From an uncultured Acidimicrobiales bacterium (GTDB lineage: Bacteria; Actinomycetota; Acidimicrobiia; Acidimicrobiales; AC-14): a stretch of DNA of 32,333 nucleotides. The stretch lies in contig CADCTB010000030.1 of NCBI GenBank assembly GCA_902805665.1, positions 1 to 32,333 of the forward strand, given 5' to 3'. A model generated the notes under the pieces. That model did no database searches, was not told where the DNA came from, and saw only the letters and a list, made by a program, of their open reading frames with translations. Below are positions 8,326 through 17,026 of the stretch, one piece after another. Position numbers and translations under genes: made by a program. Position 1 is the first letter of the stretch. Each line of letters starts with the position of its first letter.

Positions 8326-8754
8326 TCAGCGCCGGCTCTCGACCCACGCGTTGGCGGCGGCGGCGACGATCAGGGCGACGACCAAGGGGCCGCCGAACAG
8401 CACGACCAGGCCGCCACCGATGTTGGCCCCGATGCCGCCGCCGGTGACGACCCGCCACCCGGCCCCGACGACGGCGCCGGCTGCGCACAGGGGGAGCACG
8501 GTCGCCGACCACTCCCGGCGCACCCGGCCCCGGTAGAGGGCGTGGCCCAGCACGGCGGCGCAGACCACCACGAGCACCACCGCCAGGCCGCCGACCACTG
8601 CCTCGACCACGGGCGGGAGCTCGATGGGTCGGACCATGTAGTCCAGGTCGTCGAACCCCTTTGAGGAGACGTCGCCCACCGCCCACCACACCGAGACGGG
8701 CGTGGCCAGCACCAGGGTCGCTGCCGCGGTGACATGGCGGGCCCTCTCGTCCAT
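8326..8754 (-). CDS. Small integral membrane protein, function unknown
   Basis: The 142-residue protein has four likely transmembrane segments (about residues 8-28, 50-72, 83-103 and 112-136), with a short charged loop (SSKGFDDLDY) after the first. The ATG at 8754 lies 2 bases past the stop of the upstream gene on the same strand, so the two are probably co-translated. Nothing in it identifies a family for me. Confidence 0.62.
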   Translation of the reverse strand: MDERARHVTAAATLVLATPVSVWWAVGDVSSKGFDDLDYMVRPIELPPVVEAVVGGLAVVLVVVCAAVLGHALYRGRVRREWSATVLPLCAAGAVVGAGWRVVTGGGIGANIGGGLVVLFGGPLVVALIVAAAANAWVESRR

Positions 8755-8756
8755 GG

Positions 8757-9764
8757 TCACCGTCCGCGGGCCAGCAGCTCGGCGAGAGCCACGATCTGGC
8801 CGGCATCGAGGCCGGGCCTGGTCGACGTGCCGCCGCCGTATATCTCCACCGGACCGATCCGGGTCTCCACCCATGCGCCCCTTGTCCGGCTGGACCCGGT
8901 GTCCCCGACCAGGAAGTACCGGTCGCCCTCGCGACCTTCGTCCGTCCGGCGGTCCTCGTAATACACCCTGGGCTCGTCGGCGGTGACGACGCTGAAGCCG
9001 CCCTTGTCGACGTCGCTGTACCTGCAGACCCGGTCATCGGCGGACGGCTGCACCTTCGTCACTGACGGCACGACCCGCTTCGCGTCGGCCAGGGGCAGCA
9101 GGCTGCAGATCTCGGCCCCGGACGCGGGCAGGCGGGCCGGTGGGAGCAGGGAAGGGCTGGCCGGGTCGAAATGGCGGAGGCAGTGGAGGTTGCGCTGGCG
9201 CAGGGACGCTCCCTCCGGCCCCTGCGCCGGCCGGTCCGGAGCCTCACCCGTGAGAAGGACGAGCAGGCCGCGCTTCTGACTTGCGGGCGGCGGGCGCTCC
9301 AGATATCCGTACACCAGCAGGGTGGCGGGCCGACCGGCGACCACCCGCGTCAACGTGACACTGGTGGAGCGCAGGGAGAACGAGCATCGGGTCTCGACCA
9401 GCTGCCAGCCGGTCGCCTCGGCCCGGGCCCGGACGGCTTCAACCGCGTCACCCGGCTCCCCCGTGAGCGTGAAGAGCCGACGGATCTCCGTCGGCTGCTC
9501 GGCGTTCCACCAATCCTTGCCGGCCGGCACCTCGCGTGCGCGGCGCGGCCGGGTGCTCGGCGCCCGGAAGTCGAGCACCGGCTCCCGGCGCAAGGCCCGC
9601 AGCTCCCGCCGGCCCTCGGCGGAGGAGTCCCGCCCGAAGCCTTCGAGCGGGCTGAGCGGGTACCCCACCTCGTAGCGGACGAGTGCACCGACGGCGGCCA
9701 GGAAGACGAGCACCGCGGCGCACGCGACATTGCGGATCCGCGGTTGGTTCATGGTTTCCACCAT
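8757..9764 (-). CDS. Membrane-anchored extracytoplasmic protein, DUF3558-like C-terminal half
   Basis: The 335-residue protein has an N-terminal anchor helix (about 10-30, VACAAVLVFLAAVGALV) with no lipobox, then an extracytoplasmic region. The first half includes a stretch with GDAVEAVRARAEATGWQLVE. The second half has EICSLLPLADAKRVVPS followed by VCRYSD, the Cys-spaced pattern seen in actinobacterial DUF3558-type surface proteins. That resemblance is from pattern only. Two ATGs compete: 9764 (MVETMN) and 9752 (MNQPRI), the latter with GGTGGA upstream. It precedes and nearly touches the membrane protein gene, suggesting a two-protein membrane unit. Function unknown. Confidence 0.66.
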   Translation of the reverse strand: MVETMNQPRIRNVACAAVLVFLAAVGALVRYEVGYPLSPLEGFGRDSSAEGRRELRALRREPVLDFRAPSTRPRRAREVPAGKDWWNAEQPTEIRRLFTLTGEPGDAVEAVRARAEATGWQLVETRCSFSLRSTSVTLTRVVAGRPATLLVYGYLERPPPASQKRGLLVLLTGEAPDRPAQGPEGASLRQRNLHCLRHFDPASPSLLPPARLPASGAEICSLLPLADAKRVVPSVTKVQPSADDRVCRYSDVDKGGFSVVTADEPRVYYEDRRTDEGREGDRYFLVGDTGSSRTRGAWVETRIGPVEIYGGGTSTRPGLDAGQIVALAELLARGR

Positions 9765-9785
9765 GACCCTGCCGGGCGCCCCTTC

Positions 9786-10490
9786 CTATCCGGGCTTGCC
9801 CCCACGGCGGGCCAGGATGTTCAGGCGCACGTAGTCGATCTCCGGGCCGGGGAGGCCCTCGGCGACCTGGCGGACGAAGCCGGCCCGCTCCACCACGGGC
9901 CGGCGGTCGAGGTGGGCCCGCAGGATCACCGTGGCGAGGAACGTCTCCATCGGCTCGCCCGGCTCGATCCCTGTCGGCTCGTCGTGCAGCCAGGCCTGCA
10001 CGTCGACGAAGCCGGCGGCGCCAAGTCGCGCAGTGGTCTCCTCGGGCGTGGCGAAGGTCCACGGCCCCGGCCAGCTCTCCCCCAGCTCGGCCACCACCTG
10101 CCGGACCGAGGCGATGTTCCCCGCGCCGCCACACTGGGCCACCAGCCAGCCGCCCGGGCGCAGCACGGCGGCGAGGTTGGCGAACAGGGCGTCGTGGTCG
10201 GAGACCCAGTGGAACGTGGCCGTGGAGAAGACCGCGTCGACCTTCCCGTCGAGCGGCAGCGGACGGCCGAGGTCGCACTCGACGAACGCCACCCGATCGC
10301 CGAAGCGCTCGAGCCGCCTGCGGGCCTCGGCCAGCATGGACGGAGCGGCGTCGGCGGCGATGACCCGGCCGTGCGGCAGCCGCTCGAGCAGCTGCTCGGT
10401 GACCCGCCCGCTCCCGCAGCCGGCGTCGAGCACCGTCTCGTCACCGGTCAGGGCGAGCCGGTCCAGCACCCCGGTCCCCCACCGGGTCAT
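9786..10490 (-). CDS. SAM-dependent methyltransferase (class I, trans-aconitate methyltransferase-like)
   Basis: The Rossmann methyltransferase motifs are clear: motif I VLDAGCGSGRVTEQLL, the acidic end of strand 2 in VIAADAAPSMLAEARRR, FVECDLG, and the post-motif TATFHWVSDHDALFANLAAVLRPGG. This matches small-molecule methyltransferases related to Tam; the substrate cannot be told. The ATG at 10490 is the first canonical start, but the reading continues upstream with DWDGFTYDRIADP, a stretch conserved in this family. That extension has only a GTA at 10547 as a candidate first codon, 5 bases after AAGGAG. The true protein may therefore be about 19 residues longer. It follows ispG by 53 bases, or almost directly if the longer form is used. 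Confidence 0.88.
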   Translation of the reverse strand: MTRWGTGVLDRLALTGDETVLDAGCGSGRVTEQLLERLPHGRVIAADAAPSMLAEARRRLERFGDRVAFVECDLGRPLPLDGKVDAVFSTATFHWVSDHDALFANLAAVLRPGGWLVAQCGGAGNIASVRQVVAELGESWPGPWTFATPEETTARLGAAGFVDVQAWLHDEPTGIEPGEPMETFLATVILRAHLDRRPVVERAGFVRQVAEGLPGPEIDYVRLNILARRGGKPG

Positions 10491-10543
10491 GGGATCGGCG
10501 ATCCGGTCGTACGTGAAGCCGTCCCAGTCCCGGGGGTCCCGGC

Positions 10544-11761
10544 CTACGTCAGCTCCTTGCGGATGATGTCGACCCGCTGGCCGACTGCGTTGGGGTCGTC
10601 GCCCTGGTCGGCCAGAAGGATGGCCCGGTTGCGCTCGGCCTCCTCGACCGCGCCGACGTCGGCGGCGGCGATGCGGGCCTCGGCCCCCTCGGCCACCAGG
10701 CGCTCGGCCTCCTCGACCAGGGCGGTGACCATGTCGGCCTCGGGGACGACCCGGATCATCTGGCCCTTGACGAACAGGTGGCCCTTGCCGTTGCCGGCCG
10801 CGATCCCCAGGTCGGCGCTGCGGGCCTCGCCCGGGCCGTTGACCACGCAGCCCATCACCGCCACCTGGATGGGCAGCTTGCGGTCGGCCAGGGCGGCCTC
10901 GGCCTCCTTGGCCACCCGGATGACGTCGACCTCGGCCCGCCCGCACGACGGGCAGGCGATGAGGTCAACCGTCTTGCGGGTACGCAGGCTGAGGGCCTCG
11001 AGCAGCTGGCGGCCGGCCCGGGCCTCTTCCACGGGGTCGGCGGTGAGGGAGTACCGGATGGTGTCGCCGATGCCCTCCGACAGGAGGGTGGCGATGCCGG
11101 CGGTGGCCTTCACCAGCCCGGCGGGCGGCGGTCCGGCCTCGGTGACCCCCAGGTGCAGGGGGTGGTCGGTGACCTCCGACAGCTGGCGGTAGGCCTCGAT
11201 CATGAGGGGGACGTTCGACGCCTTCACCGAGATCTTGACGTCGTGGAAGTCGACCTCCTCGAAGTAGGCGAGCTCCCGCTGGGCGGACTCCACCAGCGCT
11301 TCAGGGGTGGCCCCGCCGTGCTTGGTGTACAGGTCGGGATCGAGCGAGCCGGCGTTGACCCCGATGCGGATCGGGACGCCCCGGGCCTTGGCCTCCTCGG
11401 CCACCAGCTTGATCTGCTGCGGCTTGCGGATGTTCCCCGGGTTCAGGCGCAGGCAGGCCACACCGGCGTCGAGCGCGGCCAGCGCCAGGCGGTACTGGAA
11501 GTGGATGTCGGCCACGATCGGCACCGGCGAGCGGGGAACGATGGCGGCCAGCCCCTCGGCCGCCTCGGGCTCGTTGCAGGTGCAGCGCACGATGTCGGCT
11601 CCGGCCGCAGCCAGGGCGTAGATCTGGGCCAGGGTGCCTTCGACATCGGCCGTCTTGGTGATCGTCATCGACTGCACCGACACCGGCGCGTCCCCACCGA
11701 CGACGACCGAGCTGGACGCCCCCTTGAGGGTGACCTGGCGGGTGAGCCGGCGAGGAATCAT
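10544..11761 (-). CDS. ispG: 4-hydroxy-3-methylbut-2-en-1-yl diphosphate synthase (flavodoxin/ferredoxin)
   Basis: IspG converts methylerythritol cyclodiphosphate to HMBPP in the MEP isoprenoid pathway, using a [4Fe-4S] cluster. The 405-residue protein has the TIM-barrel domain starting near VSVQSMTITKTADV. The cluster ligands are C270 and C273 (CPSCGR) and C305, with E312 in GCVVNGPGEA as the fourth ligand known for the family. Length is that of the short bacterial type. The ATG at 11761 (MIPRRLTRQV) is chosen over upstream codons that add a non-conserved lead. It follows rseP and shares the cluster with dxr, so two MEP steps are encoded here. Confidence 0.96.
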   Translation of the reverse strand: MIPRRLTRQVTLKGASSSVVVGGDAPVSVQSMTITKTADVEGTLAQIYALAAAGADIVRCTCNEPEAAEGLAAIVPRSPVPIVADIHFQYRLALAALDAGVACLRLNPGNIRKPQQIKLVAEEAKARGVPIRIGVNAGSLDPDLYTKHGGATPEALVESAQRELAYFEEVDFHDVKISVKASNVPLMIEAYRQLSEVTDHPLHLGVTEAGPPPAGLVKATAGIATLLSEGIGDTIRYSLTADPVEEARAGRQLLEALSLRTRKTVDLIACPSCGRAEVDVIRVAKEAEAALADRKLPIQVAVMGCVVNGPGEARSADLGIAAGNGKGHLFVKGQMIRVVPEADMVTALVEEAERLVAEGAEARIAAADVGAVEEAERNRAILLADQGDDPNAVGQRVDIIRKELT

Positions 11762-11797
11762 GGGTCCAGTATGGGCGCCGGCGACGCGGTAGCCGGC

Positions 11798-11834
11798 CAC
11801 GAGGGGGGCCCGGTGGTGCGGGCGCCCCCTCGTG
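11798..11834. terminator. Strong GC hairpin between rseP and ispG
   Basis: An inverted repeat pairs CACGAGGGGG (11798-11807) with CCCCCTCGTG (11825-11834), and an inner GCCC/GGGC extends the stem. It lies just after the rseP stop on the minus strand. No T-tract follows, so it may act as a processing or partial termination site rather than a full intrinsic terminator. Confidence 0.5.
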
Positions 11835-11849
11835 CGTCCGGGCGGCTAC

Positions 11850-13133
11850 CTACTGGAACGGGTTGGCCACGGGCTTGACGATGTCGAGGTAGATCGACGT
11901 GACCCCGATCAGGACCAGGATGAGGATGACCGCGGCGGCCACGGGCATCATCTTGCCCACGTCGGCCTGGTAACGGCGGCCGCCCCGGGAGCGCAGGCGC
12001 TCGTAGGTGCCGATGGCCACGTGCCCGCCGTCGAGGGGCAGGAGGGGCACCAGGTTGAACACCCCGATGAAGATGTTCAGCAGCACGAGCAGGTAGATCA
12101 CGTTGAACAGGCCGCTCTCGGCGGCCTGCCCGGCGATGCGGGCGACCCCGACCACGGACACGAACCGCTGGTCGTCGCCTGCGGCCGGCGTCTTGTTGCC
12201 GGCGTTGGTGAGCTGGCCCGCGTAGTCACTCAGCGCTCCGGGCGAGAAGAAGGAGCCCAACGCCTTGACCGAGCCGGTGGACAGCGCCCAGATGTCGCTC
12301 ACGGCCCGACCTGACGCGGCGAGGGGGTTGAGGCGCTCCACCGTGGGCTTGGGGCTGACGCCGATGAAGCCCCGGGTCTCACCGTCGGCCTCCAACGTGG
12401 CCGGAGTGGCCGTCAGCGTGAGCCGAGCACCTTCACGCTCGACGACGAAGTCCACCGGACGCCCGGGGTTGGCCCGGATGATGGGGGGCACTTCGTCCCA
12501 GTTGGTGACGGGCGTGCCGCCGACCGACACGATCCGGTCGCCCACCTTGAATCCGGCGTCGACGGCCGGGGCGGCCCCGGTGTCGAGGCGGCTGATGCTG
12601 CCGACGTTGAGGCTGGGGTTCTCGTAGTTGGGCACCCCGACTGCGCTGAGCAGCAGGACCAGCAGCAGGAAGGCCATGGTGAAGTGGGTGGCGACGCCGG
12701 CCATGGCGACCAGCATCCGCTTGGGGTAGGACGCCTGGCGGTAGGTGCGGGGCTCGTCGGCGGGATCGATGTCGCGCTCGAGGTTGCTCATCCCGATGAT
12801 CTTCACGTAGCCGCCGAAGGGGATGGCCTTGATGCCGTACTCGGTCTCGCCCTTGCGGATGGACCACAGGCGGGGGCCGAAGCCGAAGAAGAACTCGGTG
12901 GCCTTCATGCCCGACCACTTGGCGGCCACGAAGTGGGCGGCCTCGTGGATCATGACGACGGCGACCATGGCGATGCAGAAGGCGACGACGGGGAACGTGC
13001 CGGTCATGACCGACAGGGTGATCCCTCCGGCCATGATCCCGAACAGCATGGCCAGCTTGCGCCTTTCGGCGCGCTGGACATCAGGGTCGGGCATCACCTT
13101 TTCGTCGATCGTCGGGGTGGTGGTCTGGGTCAA
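11850..13133 (-). CDS. rseP: Site-2 protease family membrane zinc metalloprotease (RseP/Rip1-like)
   Basis: This is an intramembrane M50 protease that cleaves transmembrane substrates such as anti-sigma factors. The 427-residue protein has the HExxH motif as HEAAH (63-67) in the first helices. A single PDZ domain follows at about 195-270 (DAGFKVGDRIVSVGG), and the second active-site motif is NLVPLLPLDGGH (360-371), giving the third zinc ligand D368. Transmembrane helices lie at about 28-60, 130-155, 335-365 and 395-418. The start is TTG at 13133, overlapping the dxr stop as TTGA; an ATG at codon 14 (MPDPDVQ) is the alternative. Its position after dxr matches the common bacterial order. Substrates are not evident here. 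Confidence 0.94.
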   Translation of the reverse strand: MTQTTTPTIDEKVMPDPDVQRAERRKLAMLFGIMAGGITLSVMTGTFPVVAFCIAMVAVVMIHEAAHFVAAKWSGMKATEFFFGFGPRLWSIRKGETEYGIKAIPFGGYVKIIGMSNLERDIDPADEPRTYRQASYPKRMLVAMAGVATHFTMAFLLLVLLLSAVGVPNYENPSLNVGSISRLDTGAAPAVDAGFKVGDRIVSVGGTPVTNWDEVPPIIRANPGRPVDFVVEREGARLTLTATPATLEADGETRGFIGVSPKPTVERLNPLAASGRAVSDIWALSTGSVKALGSFFSPGALSDYAGQLTNAGNKTPAAGDDQRFVSVVGVARIAGQAAESGLFNVIYLLVLLNIFIGVFNLVPLLPLDGGHVAIGTYERLRSRGGRRYQADVGKMMPVAAAVILILVLIGVTSIYLDIVKPVANPFQ

Positions 13134-14293
13134 GCTGCTGCGCTCCGTTCTACGACCCGCCTTGCTTGTTCCCGCGCTTGCCGGTCCGCGTCAAGTACAA
13201 CGTCGACGGTCACCGGCTCTGTTCCATGATGCCGCACCAGGGTCTCTTTGACTACATCGGCAATCGACTTCCACGGGATGAGCCTTTCCAGGAACGCGGC
13301 AACTGCAACTTCGTTTGCCGCGTTCAACCAGGCCGGCATGGTGCCCCCTTCGCGGCCGGCCTCGTAGGCCAGTCCGAGGCACGGAAACGCCTCCCGGTCG
13401 GGGGCCTCGAAGTCGAGGCGGCCCACGTCCGACCAGTCGAGGGCTCCGAAGGCCACCTCGCCGCGGTCCGGGTGGGCCAGGGCGTAGGAGATGGGCAGGC
13501 GCATGTCGGGCTGGGACAGCTGGGCCACGGTGGACCCGTCGGTGAACTCCACCATGGAGTGGACGATCGACTGGGGGTGCACGACCACGTCGATGCGGTC
13601 GTACGCCACCCCGAACAGCTCGTGGGCCTCGATCACTTCCAATCCCTTGTTCATCAGCGTCGACGAGTCCACAGTGATCTTCGGGCCCATGGCCCAGGTC
13701 GGATGAGCCAGGGCGTCGGCCACCGTCACCGAGGCCAGCTCGGCGGCGGTGCGCCCCCGAAAGGGCCCGCCGCTGGCGGTGAGCACCACCCGGGCCAGGC
13801 GTTCCAGACCGCCCGAGCCCAAGGCGGCCAGGCACTGGTGCACCGCGGCGTGCTCCGAGTCGACCGGCAGGATCTCGGCGCCGGGCGTGGCCCGGGCCCG
13901 CTGGACCACAGGGCCGCCGGCGATCAACGACTCCTTGTTGGCCAGAGCCAGGCGCCGCCCGGCCTCCAGGGCGGCCAGTGTCACCGGCAGCCCGGCGAAG
14001 CCCACGACGCCGTTGACCACCACCTCGGCCTCCCGGGCGATGGCGGCCAGGGCGTCGGGGCCGGCCCAGACCTCGGTGCCCTTCGGCACCTCAGCCTCCA
14101 GCTCGGCGGCCAGGGACGCATCGGCGATGGCCACCCGCTCGGGGCGGACGGCATGGGCCTGGGCGGCCAGCAGCTCCACCGACGTTGCCGCCCCCAGGGC
14201 GACGATCCGGTAGCGGCCCGCCTCGGCGGCCACCACCTCCAGGGTCTGCGTGCCGATCGAGCCGGTGGACCCGACGACACTGATGGTCTTCAA
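13130..14293 (-). CDS. dxr: 1-deoxy-D-xylulose-5-phosphate reductoisomerase
   Basis: Dxr carries out the NADPH-dependent conversion of DXP to MEP, the committed step of the MEP pathway. The 387-residue protein has the nucleotide-binding GSTGSIG (8-14) and LANKESLIAGG. Metal ligands are D145 and E147 (PVDSEH) and E219, with N215-K216 in the MNKGLEVIEA motif. The start is a TTG at 14293, 4 bases after the cdsA stop and without a visible Shine-Dalgarno, so translation is probably coupled to cdsA. Its stop overlaps the rseP start. All key residues are intact. Confidence 0.96.
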   Translation of the reverse strand: MKTISVVGSTGSIGTQTLEVVAAEAGRYRIVALGAATSVELLAAQAHAVRPERVAIADASLAAELEAEVPKGTEVWAGPDALAAIAREAEVVVNGVVGFAGLPVTLAALEAGRRLALANKESLIAGGPVVQRARATPGAEILPVDSEHAAVHQCLAALGSGGLERLARVVLTASGGPFRGRTAAELASVTVADALAHPTWAMGPKITVDSSTLMNKGLEVIEAHELFGVAYDRIDVVVHPQSIVHSMVEFTDGSTVAQLSQPDMRLPISYALAHPDRGEVAFGALDWSDVGRLDFEAPDREAFPCLGLAYEAGREGGTMPAWLNAANEVAVAAFLERLIPWKSIADVVKETLVRHHGTEPVTVDVVLDADRQAREQARRVVERSAAA

Positions 14294-14297
14294 GAGG

Positions 14298-16430
14298 TCA
14301 GACCAGCAACGACCAGAGGTAGTACGTGGCCGGGATCACGAACAGCAGGGCATCGATCCGGTCGAGCACCCCGCCGTGGCCGGGCAGCAGCTTGCCCATG
14401 TCCTTCACGCCCAGGTCGCGCTTGATCATCGACTCGCACAGGTCGCCCAGGGGGGCGGCGATGGCGACGACCACACCGAGCCAGAACGCCTTGCCGACGT
14501 CCCAGGGGCCGATCTGGCTGACCACGAGCAGGCCGACGGCCACCGAGGCGAGGACGCCGCCCACCAGCCCCTCGAAGGTCTTGTTCGGCGACAGTTCGGG
14601 GGCCAGCGGCGTCTTGCCCATGTACTTGCCGACCAGGTAGGCCCCGATGTCGTGGGCGGCGGTGACGATGACGGCACCGAGCAGGATGCCCACCCCCTCG
14701 CCTCGGGGGACCCGGAGGAACAGGGCGGCGAAGCTGCCCAAGAAGCCCACGTAGACGAAGGCGAAGAGGGTCACCGCGATGTTCATGGTGGGCTTGGCGT
14801 GGACCACGCCGGCCAGGTACCAGAGGAAGCTGAAGATCACCATGAGGGTGAGGACGAGCGGGAAGGCGGCCTCGCCCCGCCAGTACGCCCCCGCCACCAT
14901 CGACGCACACCCGACGAGGCCCAGCAGGGTGGCCGGCTGGTAGCCCCGGGTGCGCAGGGACTGGAACAGCTCCGCCGCGGCCATGGTGACCGCGGCGAGG
15001 ACGATGATCAAAAGGGCGCGAGGGCCGATGGCGGTCGCCGCCAGCACCACTCCGGCGACGATGACCCCCGTGACCACCCGGGTCGAGATGTCGGTACCAC
15101 CCTCTCCGCCTGATCCTCCCGGGCCACCGGCGGGGGCGACGGGGCCGGCGCGGCGCGACCCGCCACGGGGGGCCTGACCGCGGGGCTTGCGGGTGGGACG
15201 GACCTGAGTGGCCGTGCCCCTGGCCTGGCCCACCGCCGCCGGCACCGGCGCCGCCGCCTCGTCGTCGAAGGAGAAGAGGTCGCCCTCCCCGCCCTGCTCC
15301 GGCTCGTCGCGGAGGGCGCCGAGGCGGGCCTCACGGTCGTCGAGGACGGTGTCGTGAAAGTCGGCTTCGTCCCAGTCGGCGGGCTGGTCCCGCCAGCGAG
15401 GACCGGTGGACAGCGCCGACCAGGCGCTCAATTCGTCGTCAGCGGCCGCTTCCGGCGCAGGGCCGTCGGCCAGGATGCGCGGCACCTCGCCGCTGGGCGG
15501 CTCCGTCCAGTGGGGCAGCGACATGGTGGGCGGGCCGTCGGACGCGCCCGATGCCGCCGCCGGTCGGGGCCCACGGACGTCATCCCGCTCCTCGAAGAAC
15601 TCCCAGGAATCTCCGTCTTCCTCGCCCACCGGCCTCCCTCCACTGGTGCTACCGGTCAGGCGGTCCCAGTCCGATTGGGGCGATGCTGGCCCCGGCGCTG
15701 CTCCGGGAAGGCTACGCCCTTCGGCCGAGGGGCGGCTGCGGGCCGGGGGGCCGACGTTGCCGCCGAGACCCGACGCCACCGCCCACTCGCCGGAGTTGGA
15801 GGTCAGTGGGTGGTCCCGGGTGATCTCCCGCAGCTCGGGCGGAGGCGCCGCAGCCGGGGAGCGCGGTGGTGCGCCGGGCAAGTCCGTGTCGGGCGCCACC
15901 GGCGCCTGGGCCTCGGCCTCGGCCTTGGCCGCGGCCGCCACCAGCTCCTCGAAACGACCCGGCGCGGCGGTGGGCACGACCGGCGGGTCCCAGAACCCGC
16001 CCGGGTCGTCGGAGCGCGAGGGCTTGGAGTCGAAGGCGCCCGACCACGACGGCGCCGCGGTGCCGGGCGGGTCGAGGCCCGGCGCCGGTGCCTCGGTGGG
16101 AGGGGGCACCGGCGGCGGCGGAGGCGGAGGGGGCGGCACCACGGGCGGCTTGGCCACCGCGGCCGGGTCAGACCCGGGAAAGCGCAGCGACGGATGGGGG
16201 CCCGATGGCGCTTCGGGCACGTCACCGAAGCGGGGGGCGTCGTCGGGGACGCGGGGCGAGACCTGCCCGGCCTCGATGGCCGCCGCCGCCTCCTCGGCAC
16301 CGATGATCCTCACACCCTCGGCCGCAGGCCGGGGACCGCGCGTCACTCCCGACCAGGCCGGGCCTGGGTTGGTGGAGAGAACGTCTTCCTGCGCTGCCTC
16401 TGTGCGGTCGTCGGTCTGGAATTCGTCCAA
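14298..16430 (-). CDS. cdsA: Phosphatidate cytidylyltransferase with a long disordered N-terminal extension
   Basis: CdsA makes CDP-diacylglycerol from phosphatidate and CTP for phospholipid synthesis at the membrane. The catalytic membrane domain spans about residues 450-710, with several helices and the family signature SMIKRDLGVKD...LLPGHGGVLDRID near the C-terminus. Ahead of it lie about 450 residues rich in Pro, Ala, Gly and Asp, including a run of nine prolines (about 99-107). This roughly triples the usual length. Ordered-looking islands occur in it: VRIIGAEEAAAAIEAGQV (about 40-57), DSWEFFEERDD (about 274-284) and MSLPHWTEPPSGEVPRIL (about 303-320). The TTG start at 16430 has a perfect AGGAGG 8 bases upstream, so the extension is very likely translated. 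The gene sits 38 bases after frr. Confidence 0.93.
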   Translation of the reverse strand: MDEFQTDDRTEAAQEDVLSTNPGPAWSGVTRGPRPAAEGVRIIGAEEAAAAIEAGQVSPRVPDDAPRFGDVPEAPSGPHPSLRFPGSDPAAVAKPPVVPPPPPPPPPVPPPTEAPAPGLDPPGTAAPSWSGAFDSKPSRSDDPGGFWDPPVVPTAAPGRFEELVAAAAKAEAEAQAPVAPDTDLPGAPPRSPAAAPPPELREITRDHPLTSNSGEWAVASGLGGNVGPPARSRPSAEGRSLPGAAPGPASPQSDWDRLTGSTSGGRPVGEEDGDSWEFFEERDDVRGPRPAAASGASDGPPTMSLPHWTEPPSGEVPRILADGPAPEAAADDELSAWSALSTGPRWRDQPADWDEADFHDTVLDDREARLGALRDEPEQGGEGDLFSFDDEAAAPVPAAVGQARGTATQVRPTRKPRGQAPRGGSRRAGPVAPAGGPGGSGGEGGTDISTRVVTGVIVAGVVLAATAIGPRALLIIVLAAVTMAAAELFQSLRTRGYQPATLLGLVGCASMVAGAYWRGEAAFPLVLTLMVIFSFLWYLAGVVHAKPTMNIAVTLFAFVYVGFLGSFAALFLRVPRGEGVGILLGAVIVTAAHDIGAYLVGKYMGKTPLAPELSPNKTFEGLVGGVLASVAVGLLVVSQIGPWDVGKAFWLGVVVAIAAPLGDLCESMIKRDLGVKDMGKLLPGHGGVLDRIDALLFVIPATYYLWSLLV

Positions 16431-16468
16431 AAGTGGACCCTCCTGCGTTCCTTTAGAGTCAGCCGTTC

Positions 16469-17026
16469 CTAGACTTCGAGCAGCTCTTGCTCCTTGCGCC
16501 CCAGCACCCGGTCGATCTCGGCGACGTACTCGTGGGTGAGCTTCTCGAGCTCCTTCTCGGCCCGGTCGAGCTCGTCCGCCGAGATCTCGCCTTCCTTCTC
16601 GAAGGCCTCGAGCTCGTGCCGAGCCGCCCGCCGCAGGTTCCGAATCGCAATCCGGCCCTCTTCGGCCTTGTGCTTCACCACCCGTACCAAGTCCTTGCGT
16701 CGATCCGTCGTGAGCTGCGGAAACACAAGGCGTATCACCTGACCGTCGTTGGATGGGGTGATACCCAGGTCGGAATGCATGAGGGCCTTCTCGATGGCCT
16801 TCATGGAGCTCTTGTCGTATGGGGCCACCACCAGCACCCGGGGCTCGGGCACGTTGAACCCGGCCAGCTGCTGCAGCGGCACCTCGGCGCCGTAGTAGTC
16901 GACCTTGATCTTCTCCACCAGGGCCGGCGTGGCCCGCCCGGTGCGGACGGTGGAGAAGTCGGCCGAGGTGTGGCTCACCGCCTTCGCCATCTTCTCGGTG
17001 GTCTCGAGCAGGACATCTTCGATCAT
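16469..17026 (-). CDS. frr: Ribosome recycling factor
   Basis: RRF, with EF-G, splits post-termination ribosomes. The 185-residue protein has normal length and the family hallmarks: FSTVRTGRATPALVEKIKVDYYG near the N-terminus in two adjoining motifs, QLAGFNVPEPRVLVV, and the C-terminal helix-forming VVKHKAEEGRIAIRNLRR. The ATG at 17026 follows AAGGAGG at 7 bases. This start overlaps, as ATGA, the stop of a 22-codon micro-ORF produced by a 65-bp tandem duplication of the frr initiation region. Its expression may depend on that leader. Confidence 0.97.
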   Translation of the reverse strand: MIEDVLLETTEKMAKAVSHTSADFSTVRTGRATPALVEKIKVDYYGAEVPLQQLAGFNVPEPRVLVVAPYDKSSMKAIEKALMHSDLGITPSNDGQVIRLVFPQLTTDRRKDLVRVVKHKAEEGRIAIRNLRRAARHELEAFEKEGEISADELDRAEKELEKLTHEYVAEIDRVLGRKEQELLEV

